From Azonexaceae bacterium (GTDB taxonomy: Bacteria > Pseudomonadota > Gammaproteobacteria > Burkholderiales > Rhodocyclaceae): a DNA stretch of 64,000 bases. Below are positions 15,748-24,121 of the stretch, piece by piece. The position numbers were made by a program, and so were the translations under genes. The notes under the pieces are model-generated. The model did not search any database. It saw only the letters and a program-made list of their open reading frames with translations, and had not been told where the DNA came from. The number at the start of each line of letters is the position of its first letter. The stretch's first letter is position 1. The stretch covers positions 141,764-205,763 of the forward strand of contig JAAXVL010000001.1 of the NCBI GenBank assembly GCA_013335535.1. The letters are read 5' to 3'.

Positions 15748-17055
15748 ATGGGTAGTAGTTTGTTGCTGGTCTTGCTGGCGCTGGTCCTCGTCGTTTTGAA
15801 CGGCTTTTTTGTTGCCGCCGAGTTCGGTCTCGTAAAGCTGCGCGCCAGTCGGGTGAAGACGATTGCCAAGACGCGTGGCTGGCGCGGTCGCATCCTGGCC
15901 AAGGTTCATCAGGATCTGGAAGCCTACCTGTCGGCCTGCCAGCTCGGCATCACCCTCGCCTCGCTCGGCCTCGGCTGGGTTGGCGAGCCGGCTTTTGCCG
16001 ATCTGCTGCGCCCGCTGCTCAATGCGCTCGGCGTGGCTGGCGAGGAGTTTGTCCATGGCATCGCCTTTGCCGTCGCCTTCTTCATCATTTCCTACCTGCA
16101 CATCGTGGTTGGCGAACTGGCCCCCAAGTCGATGGCCATCCGCGTTACGGAGAAGGTCGGGCTGTGGACTGCGCCGGGTCTCTATGCCTTCTACTGGGCG
16201 ATGTATCCGGCCATCTGGGTGCTCAACCACAGTGCCAACTGGGTTCTGCGCAAGGTGAATCTGGATGTGAATACCGGGCACGATACCCATTATTCGGCTG
16301 AAGAGCTCAAGGTCATTCTCCGCTCGTCGCGGGCGAATGCGGATTTCACCGGCGATGAATGGCGGGTGCTGGCCCAGGCGCTCGATTTCCGCGACCTGGA
16401 GGTGGCCGACCTCATGCGGCCATTCAGCGAAGCCGTGCCGCTGGTGGAAACGGATGACATCGAAACGAGCCTCGAGCGGATCGCGCAGCATCGTTTCAGC
16501 CGCTATCCCTATCTGGCCGAGGACGGTCGGGCCAAGGGCGTCATTCATCTGAAAGACATCTTCATCGCCCTGCGCAAGGACCCGGGCCTCGCCACGCTGG
16601 AGAAACTGGTGCGGCCGGTCGTCGTCGTTTCGCCGAGTCTTTCGGCGACCGAGCTGTTTCGCCGTTTTCGCCAGGGGGCGCCGCATTTTGCCGTGGTCGC
16701 CTACAGCGACGGCCATCCGATCGGTTTCATCACGCTCGATAACCTGCTCGGCGCGCTGGTCGGCGAGATTCGCGACGAGTTTCGCCAGACCCACAACGAG
16801 TGGTCGCGGCTCGACGACGGTTCGCTGATCGGCAAGGGCAGCTTGCCCATCTTCACGCTCGAACGTACGCTGGGCATCGACATCGATGAATCCGGCGTCG
16901 ACTCGGTTGGTGGCCTGATCCTGCAGCAACTGGGCGCCCTGCCCGAAGAAGGTCAGCGCATTTCCTTTCCGCAGTTTGACGCCGTGGTGAAGAAAATGAC
17001 CGGCCCGCGCATCGTGCTGATCCGGATTATTCCGAAGACCGACCTTCCTTCCTGA
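15748..17055 (+). CDS. CNNM/HlyC-CorC family membrane protein with CBS pair
   Basis: The protein has 435 residues from ATG 15748 (MGSSLLLVLLALVLVVLNGFF); the frame is open upstream but that stretch is not protein-like. An N-terminal CNNM (DUF21) domain with about four membrane segments holds the motif NGFFVAAEFGLVKLRASR. A CBS-domain pair follows (about residues 210-330: FRDLEVADLMRPF and DGHPIGFITLDNLLGALVGEI). The C-terminal CorC_HlyC domain ends the protein. Family members are implicated in Mg2+ or Co2+ efflux, and the older label hemolysin is misleading. A motif copy lies about 100 bases upstream of the start. Confidence 0.88.
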   Translation: MGSSLLLVLLALVLVVLNGFFVAAEFGLVKLRASRVKTIAKTRGWRGRILAKVHQDLEAYLSACQLGITLASLGLGWVGEPAFADLLRPLLNALGVAGEEFVHGIAFAVAFFIISYLHIVVGELAPKSMAIRVTEKVGLWTAPGLYAFYWAMYPAIWVLNHSANWVLRKVNLDVNTGHDTHYSAEELKVILRSSRANADFTGDEWRVLAQALDFRDLEVADLMRPFSEAVPLVETDDIETSLERIAQHRFSRYPYLAEDGRAKGVIHLKDIFIALRKDPGLATLEKLVRPVVVVSPSLSATELFRRFRQGAPHFAVVAYSDGHPIGFITLDNLLGALVGEIRDEFRQTHNEWSRLDDGSLIGKGSLPIFTLERTLGIDIDESGVDSVGGLILQQLGALPEEGQRISFPQFDAVVKKMTGPRIVLIRIIPKTDLPS

Positions 17056-17082
17056 ACGGGCTCCACAGAGCGGCCGATGTCG

Positions 17083-17113
17083 ATTTTGGCCGGTTTTTCG
17101 GGGTGACCGTGCG
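17083..17113 (+). repeat. Dispersed motif copy (intergenic, degenerate)
   Basis: ATTTTGGCC is intact, but the core is TCGGGGTGACCGTGCG. It lies between the CNNM gene and the small histidine-rich secreted-protein gene. Confidence 0.75.
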
Positions 17114-17189
17114 CCTGACTCTCGCGGCGGGGAATTTGCTATGCTCCGCCGCGCTGCCTGCGCGACAGGCTTTTGATTCGGGGAAAATC

Positions 17190-17555
17190 TTGGCGACGAA
17201 ATTCTGCAGTTTGATCGGCCTGCTCATGGCGGCCAGTTGGAGTCTGGCGGTGGCGGCCGAGGAGGCTCATCATCCCCATCACCATATGGCCAGGGACGTC
17301 GATGCCTTTCACGCCGTTCTGGCGCCTGTCTGGCATGCGCGACCGGGGCCGGAGCGTTCGCGCAACGCCTGCGCCAAAGCACCGGAGATGGCGGCGCTGG
17401 CCGGGAAAATCCGCTCGACCGACGCGTCGGCGTTGAACGCTTCTATGAGTGTTCTGAGCAAGGTCTGCCAGGACGGCAAGGGCGAAATCGATGCCAGCCT
17501 GTTCGACGTCCATGAAGCCTTCCATCGCCTGATCGACGGCAAACCGGCCAAGTAA
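17190..17555 (+). CDS. Small secreted histidine-rich hypothetical protein
   Basis: The start is taken at TTG 17190, preceded by GGGGAAAA. It gives a signal peptide (ATKFCSLIGLLMAASWSLAVAA) and a protein of 121 residues. Earlier in-frame starts fall inside the dispersed motif and give no sensible leader. Just after the predicted cleavage site is EEAHHPHHHM, a histidine cluster that could bind metal. The remainder is helical, with two cysteines (NACAKAPEM and SKVCQDGKG). No family was recognised. It is convergent with the P-type ATPase gene, ending 18 bases from it. Confidence 0.65.
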   Translation: MATKFCSLIGLLMAASWSLAVAAEEAHHPHHHMARDVDAFHAVLAPVWHARPGPERSRNACAKAPEMAALAGKIRSTDASALNASMSVLSKVCQDGKGEIDASLFDVHEAFHRLIDGKPAK

Positions 17556-17573
17556 GGCGCGCCTGGCCGGCGC

Positions 17574-20276
17574 TCAGCCGCGGCGCGACAAGCGTTTTTC
17601 CAGCCCGACGATCAGCGCACTGGCCAGGCCGACGGCGAGGATCGTTCCCCATTCGGCAAGGCCGATGGGCGCCGTGCCGAAGGCCGCGTTCATGGCCGGC
17701 AGATAGGTCAGCGCGCCTTGCAGGGCGGCCATGCTGGCGATGCCGGCCCAGATCCACGGGTTGGAAAAAAGCCCCTGCTGCCAGAAGCCGCCGCTCAGCG
17801 AGCGGCAATTGAACAGGTAGGCCGCCTCGACGGCGACGAAGACATTGACGGCGACGGTGCGCGCTTCGGCCAGCGTGTGGCCCTGCGCGAGTTCGCGCAG
17901 GAAGAGGCCGAAGGCGCCGGCCAGCAGCAGCACCGAAACGAGCACGATGCGGCGGATCAGCCCGCCGTCCAGCACCGGCTGGTTGAGGCGGCGCGGCGCC
18001 CGCCGCATGATGCCGCGCTCGATCGGCTCGAAAGCGAGCGGCAGGCCGAGCAGCACGGCGGTGGTCATGTTGATCCACAAAATCTGCAGCGGCGTGATGG
18101 GCAGCGTGCTGCCGAAGAGGATGGCGGCGACGATGACCAGCCCCTCGCCGAAATTGGTCGGCAGCGTCCAGGTGATGAATTTGACGAGGTTGTCCCAGAC
18201 TCCCCGCCCCTCCTCGACCGCCGCCTCGATGCTGGCGAAATTGTCGTCGGTGAGGACCATGGCCGCCGCTTCCTTGGCCACTTCGGTACCGGCCAGGCCC
18301 ATGGCGATGCCGATGTCGGCCTGTTTCAACGCCGGCGCGTCATTGACGCCGTCGCCGGTCATCGCGACAACCTCACCGCGGCCCTGCAGGGCGCGGACAA
18401 GGCGCAGCTTCTGTTCCGGCTCGACGCGGGCGAAGACGTCGGTGGCGTGCGCCGCTTCGCCCAGCGCGGCGTCGTCGAGCAAAGCCAGTTCGCGGCCGGT
18501 CAGCGCCTTGTCGGCATTGAGTCCGATCTGGCGGGCGATAGCCAGCGCCGTGACGGCGTGGTCGCCGGTGATCATCTTGACCCGGATGCCTGCCGAATGG
18601 CAGTTGCGGATGGCGCCGACGGCGGCCTTGCGCGGCGGGTCGATCATGCCGACGAGACCGATCAGGGTCAGCTTTTCGATGCCTTCCACGGTCAACCGGA
18701 AATTTTGGCCAAAATTGAAATCGCGCCGGGCCAGCAACAGCACGCGCATGCCCTGCCCGGCGTAGGAATGGGCCACCTTTTCGATGGCGGCAGGGTCGAT
18801 GGGCAGCGGCTGGCCGTTGGTCGACAACTGATCGACACACAACGGCAACAGCCGTTCGAGGGCGCCTTTGACATAGACAACGCCCTGCCCGTCACCCTCA
18901 TGGGCAGTGGCCATGAACTGCCGGGTGGCGTCGAAAGGCAGCACGTCGCGGCGCGGAAAAAGCGCGCCCAGCGTGTGTTCGTCGAGCCCGCCCTTGCGCG
19001 CCGCGACGATCAGCGCGGCTTCGGTCGGGTCGCCGGTAATCTGCCATTGGCCGTGTTCGTGGCGCAGTGAGGCATCGTTGCACAGCGCGCCGGCGATCAG
19101 GGCGTCGCGCACGGCGCCGTCGATGCTGGCCGGCATTTCATCGTGGCTGATGCCCCCGTCCGGTGCATAGCCGTGGCCGTCGACGGCATAGCCTTCGCCG
19201 GCACACCACAGCACGCGCACGGTCATGGCGTTTTCAGTCAGCGTGCCGGTCTTGTCGGAACAGATGACCGTCGTGCTGCCCAGCGTTTCAACGGCCGGCA
19301 GGTGGCGGATGATGGCCCGCCGTTTGGCCATGCGGGCGACGCCGATGGCCAGCGTGACGGTGACGGCGGCCGGCAGGCCTTCCGGGATGGCGCCGACGGC
19401 GAGCGCCACGGCGGCGATGAACATGTCGAAAGCCGAGCCGCCGCGGGCCAGCCCGACGCCGACGGTGAGCATTGCCAGCCCGCCGATGGCCCAGAGCAGC
19501 CAGTTCGAAAAGGTCGCCATCTTGCGCGTCAGCGGCGTCACCAGATCGGGGGCGGCGGCGATCAGGCCGGCGATGCGCCCCGTTTCGGTGGCGTCGCCGG
19601 TGGCGACGACCAGTCCACTGCCCTGACCGGCGACCACCGTCGTTCCGGCATAAGCCATGTTGAGGCGGTCGGCGAGCACGGTGTCGGCGTGCAGCGGGTC
19701 GACGTTCTTGGTAACGGGCTGCGATTCGCCGGTCAGCATCGAGTCGTCGGTGTGCAGCTCGTGCTGCTGAATCAGCCGGAGGTCGGCCGGAATGCGGTCG
19801 CCGGCGGCGAGCATGACGATGTCGCCGGGCACCAGTTGCATCGCGTCGAGTTGCTGGCGATGGCCGCCCCGGCGCACGGTGACCGGGGTGGTGACGCTGC
19901 GCGCCAGCGCCGCCAGCGCCCCTTCGGCCTTGGCCTCCTGCCAGTAGCCGATGAGGGCATTGACCACGACGACGCCAAATATCACGCTGGCGTCGACGAC
20001 TTCGCCGAGGGCGGCGGTGATCGCGCCGGCCGCGATCAGCACGAGCACGAGCGGTTGCATGACCTGCTCGGCAAAGCGGCGCCAGGCCGGCTTGCCGGGG
20101 CGTTCGGTCAGGCGGTTGGGGCCGTGCCGGGTGAGTCGGGCGGCCGCTTCGGCGTCGGCCAGGCCGGTGGCATGATCAACCCCCAGCCGCTGGGCGGCCG
20201 CTTCGGCGCTGTCGGCATGCCAGGCTAAGCCCGACGTGTCGTCAGGAAGAGGAAAGGCAGGGTCAGGAAAGGCCAT
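17574..20276 (-). CDS. P2-type cation-transporting ATPase (CtpF/Ca2+-ATPase-like)
   Basis: The protein has 900 residues from ATG 20276, overlapping the VanZ-like gene by 52 bases. It has an N-terminal cation-ATPase domain, the TGES-containing actuator domain (DDSMLTGESQPVTK), membrane helix 4 AIPEGLPAAVTVTLA, the phosphorylation motif CSDKTGTLTENAMTV and the hinge MTGDGVNDAPALKQADIGIAMG. Helix 6 reads LWINMTTAVLLGLPLAFEP. The conserved Asp of SERCA-type calcium pumps (N-x2-T-D) is replaced there, which resembles CtpF-like pumps, so the transported ion is uncertain. A motif copy (18684-18718) is read in the sense direction as FNFGQNFRLTVEG at about residue 520-531, in the nucleotide-binding to P-domain region. 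Confidence 0.88.
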   Translation of the reverse strand: MAFPDPAFPLPDDTSGLAWHADSAEAAAQRLGVDHATGLADAEAAARLTRHGPNRLTERPGKPAWRRFAEQVMQPLVLVLIAAGAITAALGEVVDASVIFGVVVVNALIGYWQEAKAEGALAALARSVTTPVTVRRGGHRQQLDAMQLVPGDIVMLAAGDRIPADLRLIQQHELHTDDSMLTGESQPVTKNVDPLHADTVLADRLNMAYAGTTVVAGQGSGLVVATGDATETGRIAGLIAAAPDLVTPLTRKMATFSNWLLWAIGGLAMLTVGVGLARGGSAFDMFIAAVALAVGAIPEGLPAAVTVTLAIGVARMAKRRAIIRHLPAVETLGSTTVICSDKTGTLTENAMTVRVLWCAGEGYAVDGHGYAPDGGISHDEMPASIDGAVRDALIAGALCNDASLRHEHGQWQITGDPTEAALIVAARKGGLDEHTLGALFPRRDVLPFDATRQFMATAHEGDGQGVVYVKGALERLLPLCVDQLSTNGQPLPIDPAAIEKVAHSYAGQGMRVLLLARRDFNFGQNFRLTVEGIEKLTLIGLVGMIDPPRKAAVGAIRNCHSAGIRVKMITGDHAVTALAIARQIGLNADKALTGRELALLDDAALGEAAHATDVFARVEPEQKLRLVRALQGRGEVVAMTGDGVNDAPALKQADIGIAMGLAGTEVAKEAAAMVLTDDNFASIEAAVEEGRGVWDNLVKFITWTLPTNFGEGLVIVAAILFGSTLPITPLQILWINMTTAVLLGLPLAFEPIERGIMRRAPRRLNQPVLDGGLIRRIVLVSVLLLAGAFGLFLRELAQGHTLAEARTVAVNVFVAVEAAYLFNCRSLSGGFWQQGLFSNPWIWAGIASMAALQGALTYLPAMNAAFGTAPIGLAEWGTILAVGLASALIVGLEKRLSRRG
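18684..18718 (-). repeat. Dispersed motif copy (inside P-type ATPase gene)
   Basis: A full-length consensus copy on the minus strand. It is the only one of the seven intragenic copies lying in the sense direction of its gene, where it is read as FNFGQNFRLTVEG. Confidence 0.9.
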
Positions 20277-21283
20277 AGGGTAGCGAGCAGGCGCGTCAGG
20301 CCATTGAAATTGAGGAAGTGTCCCTGCCGCCAGACAGCCAGCGCCGCTTCCGAATAGGGGTTGGGTGGCGCCATATTGACCAGCACCGTACCGGCCATCA
20401 GTGCCAGCGCCGCAATCATCACACGCGGCGTTGCCGGCAGGGCGATGGCGACGGCGAGGATGCCGCTGCCGACAGCTAGCCCGAGCTTGGCACCCGGCGT
20501 CAGCCAGGCCAGCGAATCGGCCGGGCTGACCAGAACGGCGGCGGAGACCGTGCTGATGATCAGGCAGAGGAGCAGGAAGAGCGGCACGATGAGGTAGGCG
20601 AAGAGCAGCCGCGCGCACAGCATGCGGACGATCAGGCCGACGGCGACGACGTTGAAGGCGGTGATGCTGGCCTCGATCATGACGAAACTCTCGGCGGCGA
20701 ACGGAACGGCACCGGTCAGGCCGAAAATCTGCCGGACATCGCCGGCCCCGAAGAGCAGCGTTTCCGGCGAGAGCGGTACGAGCAACCACAGGCCGAGCAG
20801 GGTCAGGCCCAGTTCGGCGTGCGGGATGGGGGCGATCAGCCGGTGTTCGAGCGCCGCGATGCGGGCGAAGACGCGCGGCCCGACGTGCTGTGCCCACAGC
20901 GCGCCAAGCAGCCCTCCTAGCGTGTTGCAGGCGAGATCGAGATTGGACGGGACGCGGGAGGGGAGCCAGGTCTGCACTGTTTCGAGACCGAAACTGACGC
21001 TGCCGGCGAGCAGCACGGCAAGGATCGGGGCGGTGAAACGCCAGGGCAGGCTGCTCAGCGCCAGCGTCAGAAAAAAGCCCAGAGGCAGGTAGACCGCGAC
21101 ATTGGCCACCAGGTCGAAAACGGTCCAGTAACGTGGCCAGCCGCCTTCGAGAAAGGCAATTGGCGACACGCCGGTATCGCGCCAGCCCGTAAACGGGTGC
21201 AGGCTGCCGTACACGACCAGCCCGAACCAGGCGAGCGCCAGGTAGCGGGAAAGCAGGATGGGGCCACGACCGTGATGTGCCAT
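20225..21283 (-). CDS. VanZ-like membrane protein
   Basis: The 352-residue protein has about ten membrane segments. The N-terminal part has the VanZ features VYGSLHPFTGWRD, FDLVANVAVYLPLGFFL and GLETVQTWLPSRVPSNLDLACNTLGGLLGALW. VanZ-family proteins are named after a teicoplanin-resistance factor, but most have no known function. The C-terminal half is a second hydrophobic domain of unknown role. The end overlaps the P-type ATPase start by 52 bases, so the two are likely co-expressed. Confidence 0.8.
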   Translation of the reverse strand: MAHHGRGPILLSRYLALAWFGLVVYGSLHPFTGWRDTGVSPIAFLEGGWPRYWTVFDLVANVAVYLPLGFFLTLALSSLPWRFTAPILAVLLAGSVSFGLETVQTWLPSRVPSNLDLACNTLGGLLGALWAQHVGPRVFARIAALEHRLIAPIPHAELGLTLLGLWLLVPLSPETLLFGAGDVRQIFGLTGAVPFAAESFVMIEASITAFNVVAVGLIVRMLCARLLFAYLIVPLFLLLCLIISTVSAAVLVSPADSLAWLTPGAKLGLAVGSGILAVAIALPATPRVMIAALALMAGTVLVNMAPPNPYSEAALAVWRQGHFLNFNGLTRLLATLWPFLTLPFLFLTTRRA

Positions 21284-21419
21284 GACCTGATTTTAGGGGC
21301 GATTGGCCGACCCGTCAGCCCTTATGTGTCGTGACAATGATGGCGGCGTACGGGGTTTTCGGCTGATGCTTTGTCACACTGTCAGGTAAATCCTGGGCAT
21401 CCGCCTGTTTCGTGCAGGC

Positions 21420-22961
21420 TTAATGGTGGTGCGGATGTTCCGTCGCGTGGTGGGTTTCCGCTGCCGCCCGGTGGTGCAGGGCTTCGTGGATATCCTCGTG
21501 CGGCAGCCGATGGCCGACCCATTGTGGCAACAGCGATCCGGCGATCATGCCGACGATGCTGACGCCCAGCCCGATGAGTTGCGGCGGCACCAACTGGCCG
21601 GCGCCGGCCAGCGCGTAGGCGTACTGGCCGTTGCCCTGGCCGGCCGTGCTGACCAGCACTTCAACCAGAATCCACGCCGACAGGCCGCCGAAAATGGCGG
21701 CCAGTGCGCCCTGCGTCGTCGCCCGTTTCCAGAAGGCGCCGAAGAAGAGCGGCACGAAGGCGCCGGCCAGCGTGATCTTGTAGGCGTTTTCAACCATCTT
21801 GAAGATGCTGGCGTTGGAATACAGCGCGAAGCCGAGGACGATGCCGGCGAAGACGACGATGGCGCCACGCATGACGCGCAGGAATTCATGGTCGCCCATG
21901 TGCGGGAAGAAGCCGCGCACGATGTTTTCCGAGAAGGCCACCGACGGCGCCAGCAAGGTGGCCGACGAACAGCTCATGATGGCCGAGAGCACGGCACCGA
22001 AGAAAATGGCCTGGGCGAAGACCGGGGTGTGGTTGAGGACGAGCGTCGGCAGGACGAGTTGCGAGTCGGTCTGCATCAGGCCGTTGAAGAGGTCCGGGTC
22101 GATCAGCGTCGCCGAGTAGGCGATGAACATCGGCACGAAAGTGAAGCAGAAATAGATCGAGGCGCCGAGAATCGAGCCCCACAGCGCGATCTTTTGACTC
22201 TTGGCCGAGGTGATGCGCTGGAAGACGTCCTGCTGCGGAATCGAGCCGAGCATCATGGTGATCCAGGCGCCGAGGAAGGTCAGCCACAGCCACGGGTCGG
22301 GCGGCGGGAAGAAATCGAGCTTGCCGGCCGCCGAAGCGTGGTTGATGACCAGTTCGACGCCGCCGGTCAGGCCGGAAACGACGTAGCCGATGTACAGCAT
22401 GCCGCCCATGATGACGCCCATCTGGACGAAATCGAGGATGGCCACCGAGAGCATGCCGCCAAAGGTGGTGTAGGTCAGGACGATGGCGGCGCCGAGGATC
22501 ATGCCCGCCGTCTGGCTGACATAGCCGGCGGTGACAACGTTGAAGACGAGGCCGAGCGCCTTGATCTGGGCCGATACCCAGCCAAGATAGGAGGCGACGA
22601 TGCACAGCGTGGTCAGCACCTCGACCGTGCGGTTGTAGCGCAGGCGGAAGTAATCGCCCAGCGTCAGGATGTTGAGCTTGTAGAGCTTCCGCGAGAAGAA
22701 GACGCCGGCGATGATCAGGCACATCGACGAGCCAAACGGGTCGGCGACGACGCCGGTCAGGCCGTCCTTGACGAAGGTGGCGGAAACACCAAACACCGCT
22801 TCGGCCCCGAACCAGGTGGCGAACACGGTGGCGGTAACCACGGGCAGCGGCAGATGGCGGCCGGCGACGGCGAAATCCTTGGCGCTATGCACGCGTGTCG
22901 CGGCAAACAGGCCAATGCCAATGGATACCATCAGGTAGAGAACGACGAACCAGATCAGCAT
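21420..22961 (-). CDS. Sodium:solute symporter (SSS family) with His-rich C-terminal tail
   Basis: The protein has 513 residues from ATG 22961 (MLIWFVVLYLMVSIGIGLFA). The frame runs further upstream through a dispersed-motif copy, whose peptide FPVDR is not part of the family. About 13 membrane helices carry SSS features (FATWFGAEAVFGVSATF, QMGVIMGGMLYIGYV, IPQQDVFQRITSAKS). The substrate cannot be assigned. The C-terminus ends HHRAAAETHHATEHPHHH, an unusual cytoplasmic histidine cluster that might sense or bind a metal. The motif lies immediately before the start codon, and no good Shine-Dalgarno sequence is visible there. Confidence 0.88.
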   Translation of the reverse strand: MLIWFVVLYLMVSIGIGLFAATRVHSAKDFAVAGRHLPLPVVTATVFATWFGAEAVFGVSATFVKDGLTGVVADPFGSSMCLIIAGVFFSRKLYKLNILTLGDYFRLRYNRTVEVLTTLCIVASYLGWVSAQIKALGLVFNVVTAGYVSQTAGMILGAAIVLTYTTFGGMLSVAILDFVQMGVIMGGMLYIGYVVSGLTGGVELVINHASAAGKLDFFPPPDPWLWLTFLGAWITMMLGSIPQQDVFQRITSAKSQKIALWGSILGASIYFCFTFVPMFIAYSATLIDPDLFNGLMQTDSQLVLPTLVLNHTPVFAQAIFFGAVLSAIMSCSSATLLAPSVAFSENIVRGFFPHMGDHEFLRVMRGAIVVFAGIVLGFALYSNASIFKMVENAYKITLAGAFVPLFFGAFWKRATTQGALAAIFGGLSAWILVEVLVSTAGQGNGQYAYALAGAGQLVPPQLIGLGVSIVGMIAGSLLPQWVGHRLPHEDIHEALHHRAAAETHHATEHPHHH

Positions 22962-22962
22962 G

Positions 22963-22998
22963 TTTGCACGGTCAACCGGAAAAATGGACTGAAAACGC
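22963..22998 (-). repeat. Dispersed motif copy abutting the symporter start codon
   Basis: Minus-strand copy ending in TCCGGTTGACCGTGCAAA directly before ATG 22961, so it occupies the 5' leader. The distal GGCC element is replaced by GTCC. Confidence 0.85.
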
Positions 22999-23032
22999 AA
23001 AAATTATAAGGTCGTTGCCGGGTTTCGCAGCG

Positions 23033-23686
23033 TCAAAAGGGGGCGTCGGAATGAAATTGGATGGCGGCTGCGGTCAACGGGTGAAACAGGCCCAAATCCA
23101 TGGCGTGCAACAGCAGCCGATCGGCCAGCGCCGTCGCCTCACCGCCATAAAGGTCGTCGCCGAGAATCGGGTGGCCAAGCGAGGCCATGTGGACGCGCAA
23201 CTGGTGCGAGCGACCGGTCACCGGCTCGAGTTCGACCCGCGTCGTATGGGCGGCCGGGTCGCGGCTGACGACGCGAAAACGGGTCAGCGACGGCTTGCCG
23301 ATCTCGAAATCCACCTTCTGCCGCGGACGGTTCGGCCAGTCGCAGATGAGCGGCAACTCAACCTCGCCACTATCGTCAGCCATCAAGCCATGAACGACGG
23401 CGACGTAACGTTTGTCGATCTGGCGCTCGCGGAAAAATCGCGACAGCTGGCGATGCATTTCAGCGCCGCGCGCCAGGACGAGTAGGCCGGAGGTCGACAT
23501 GTCGAGGCGATGGGCGATCAGCGCATCGGGAAACCTTGCCTGAACGCGCGACGCCAGGCAGTCGTCCATGCCCTCCCCGCGCCCCGGGACGGAGAGCAGC
23601 CCGGCCGGTTTGTCGACAACGATGATTTCATTATCGACATGAATGACGGCCAAGCCATTGTCGGGCGGCGGAAAATAGGCCGTCAA
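23033..23686 (-). CDS. rluA: RluA-family pseudouridine synthase
   Basis: The protein has 217 residues, close to the 219 of E. coli RluA. The start is taken as TTG 23686, whose bases overlap the stop of the small secreted-protein gene (TTGA) and which follows GGGTGAAG at good spacing. Family motifs are VVDKPAGLLSVPGRG, the catalytic AHRLDMSTSGLLVLAR (Asp), KRYVAVVHG and GRSHQLRVHMASLGHPILGDDLYGG. RluA modifies 23S rRNA U746 and some tRNAs at U32. It appears to be translated together with a gene whose promoter contains a LexA-like box, which is an inference from overlap. Confidence 0.88.
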   Translation of the reverse strand: MTAYFPPPDNGLAVIHVDNEIIVVDKPAGLLSVPGRGEGMDDCLASRVQARFPDALIAHRLDMSTSGLLVLARGAEMHRQLSRFFRERQIDKRYVAVVHGLMADDSGEVELPLICDWPNRPRQKVDFEIGKPSLTRFRVVSRDPAAHTTRVELEPVTGRSHQLRVHMASLGHPILGDDLYGGEATALADRLLLHAMDLGLFHPLTAAAIQFHSDAPF

Positions 23687-23919
23687 AACGGCTTCACCCG
23701 AATGCTGCAGGCGCTGTCCCTGAATGCCGTGCTCTCGCGAAACCAGCCGGTGCCGGGCGCGCTCTGCGCGCAGACACGGTGGTCGGTCGAGTTGCTCGCC
23801 CACCAGTACCAGGGGGCCGGCTTGGCGAAGCCCTGGGGAGCGAGGGCGACCAGCGAGACACCAAGTAGCAGCTTGCCGAGCGTTGATTTGAATGCAGAAT
23901 TTTCTTGCCAAGCGGCCAT
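23683..23919 (-). CDS. Small secreted protein divergent from recA, possibly SOS-controlled
   Basis: The 78-residue protein starts at ATG 23919. Its leader KSTLGKLLLGVSLVALAPQGFA looks like a signal sequence with a slightly long hydrophilic N-region. The mature part begins KPAPWYWWASNSTDHRVCAQ and has two cysteines that could pair. It resembles short PAPWY...W..S...VCAQ...GW proteins I believe occur in other betaproteobacteria, without known function. Eleven bases upstream of the ATG is a perfect CTGT-N8-ACAG site. The stop overlaps the rluA TTG start. The codon pattern and overlap support it as a real gene. Confidence 0.65.
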   Translation of the reverse strand: MAAWQENSAFKSTLGKLLLGVSLVALAPQGFAKPAPWYWWASNSTDHRVCAQSAPGTGWFRESTAFRDSACSIRVKPF

Positions 23920-23929
23920 GGGAAATGTA

Positions 23930-23945
23930 CTGTATTTATACACAG
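23930..23945. promoter_or_regulatory. LexA-box-like SOS operator between the small secreted-protein gene and recA
   Basis: CTGTATTTATACACAG matches the LexA consensus CTGT-N8-ACAG perfectly. On the minus strand it sits between TTGAAC and TACATT, which are 17 bases apart and could serve as -35 and -10 for the small gene at 23919. It is 176 bases upstream of the recA start, so it could control recA, the small gene, or both. Location and sequence are seen; LexA binding is inferred. Confidence 0.75.
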
Positions 23946-24121
23946 TGTTCAAGTTAAGGCGGAGCGGGCTGGGAATATACCTCGTCTGCTCCGTGTAATC
24001 AGTGAAATTGATGGCGGCTGGGGGTATATCCGGAACAATCAGCCCGTCGGTCAAATGCAGCAATTTCTATTCCATCTTTGGCCCCTGTGCCATAATCCGC
24101 TCAAATTTCCGAGGTAACACC

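Noticed and set aside
21402..21422. Small hairpin GCCTG/CAGGC after the symporter stop
   Set aside because: The stem is 5 bp with no T-tract on the minus strand, so it is too weak to call a terminator.
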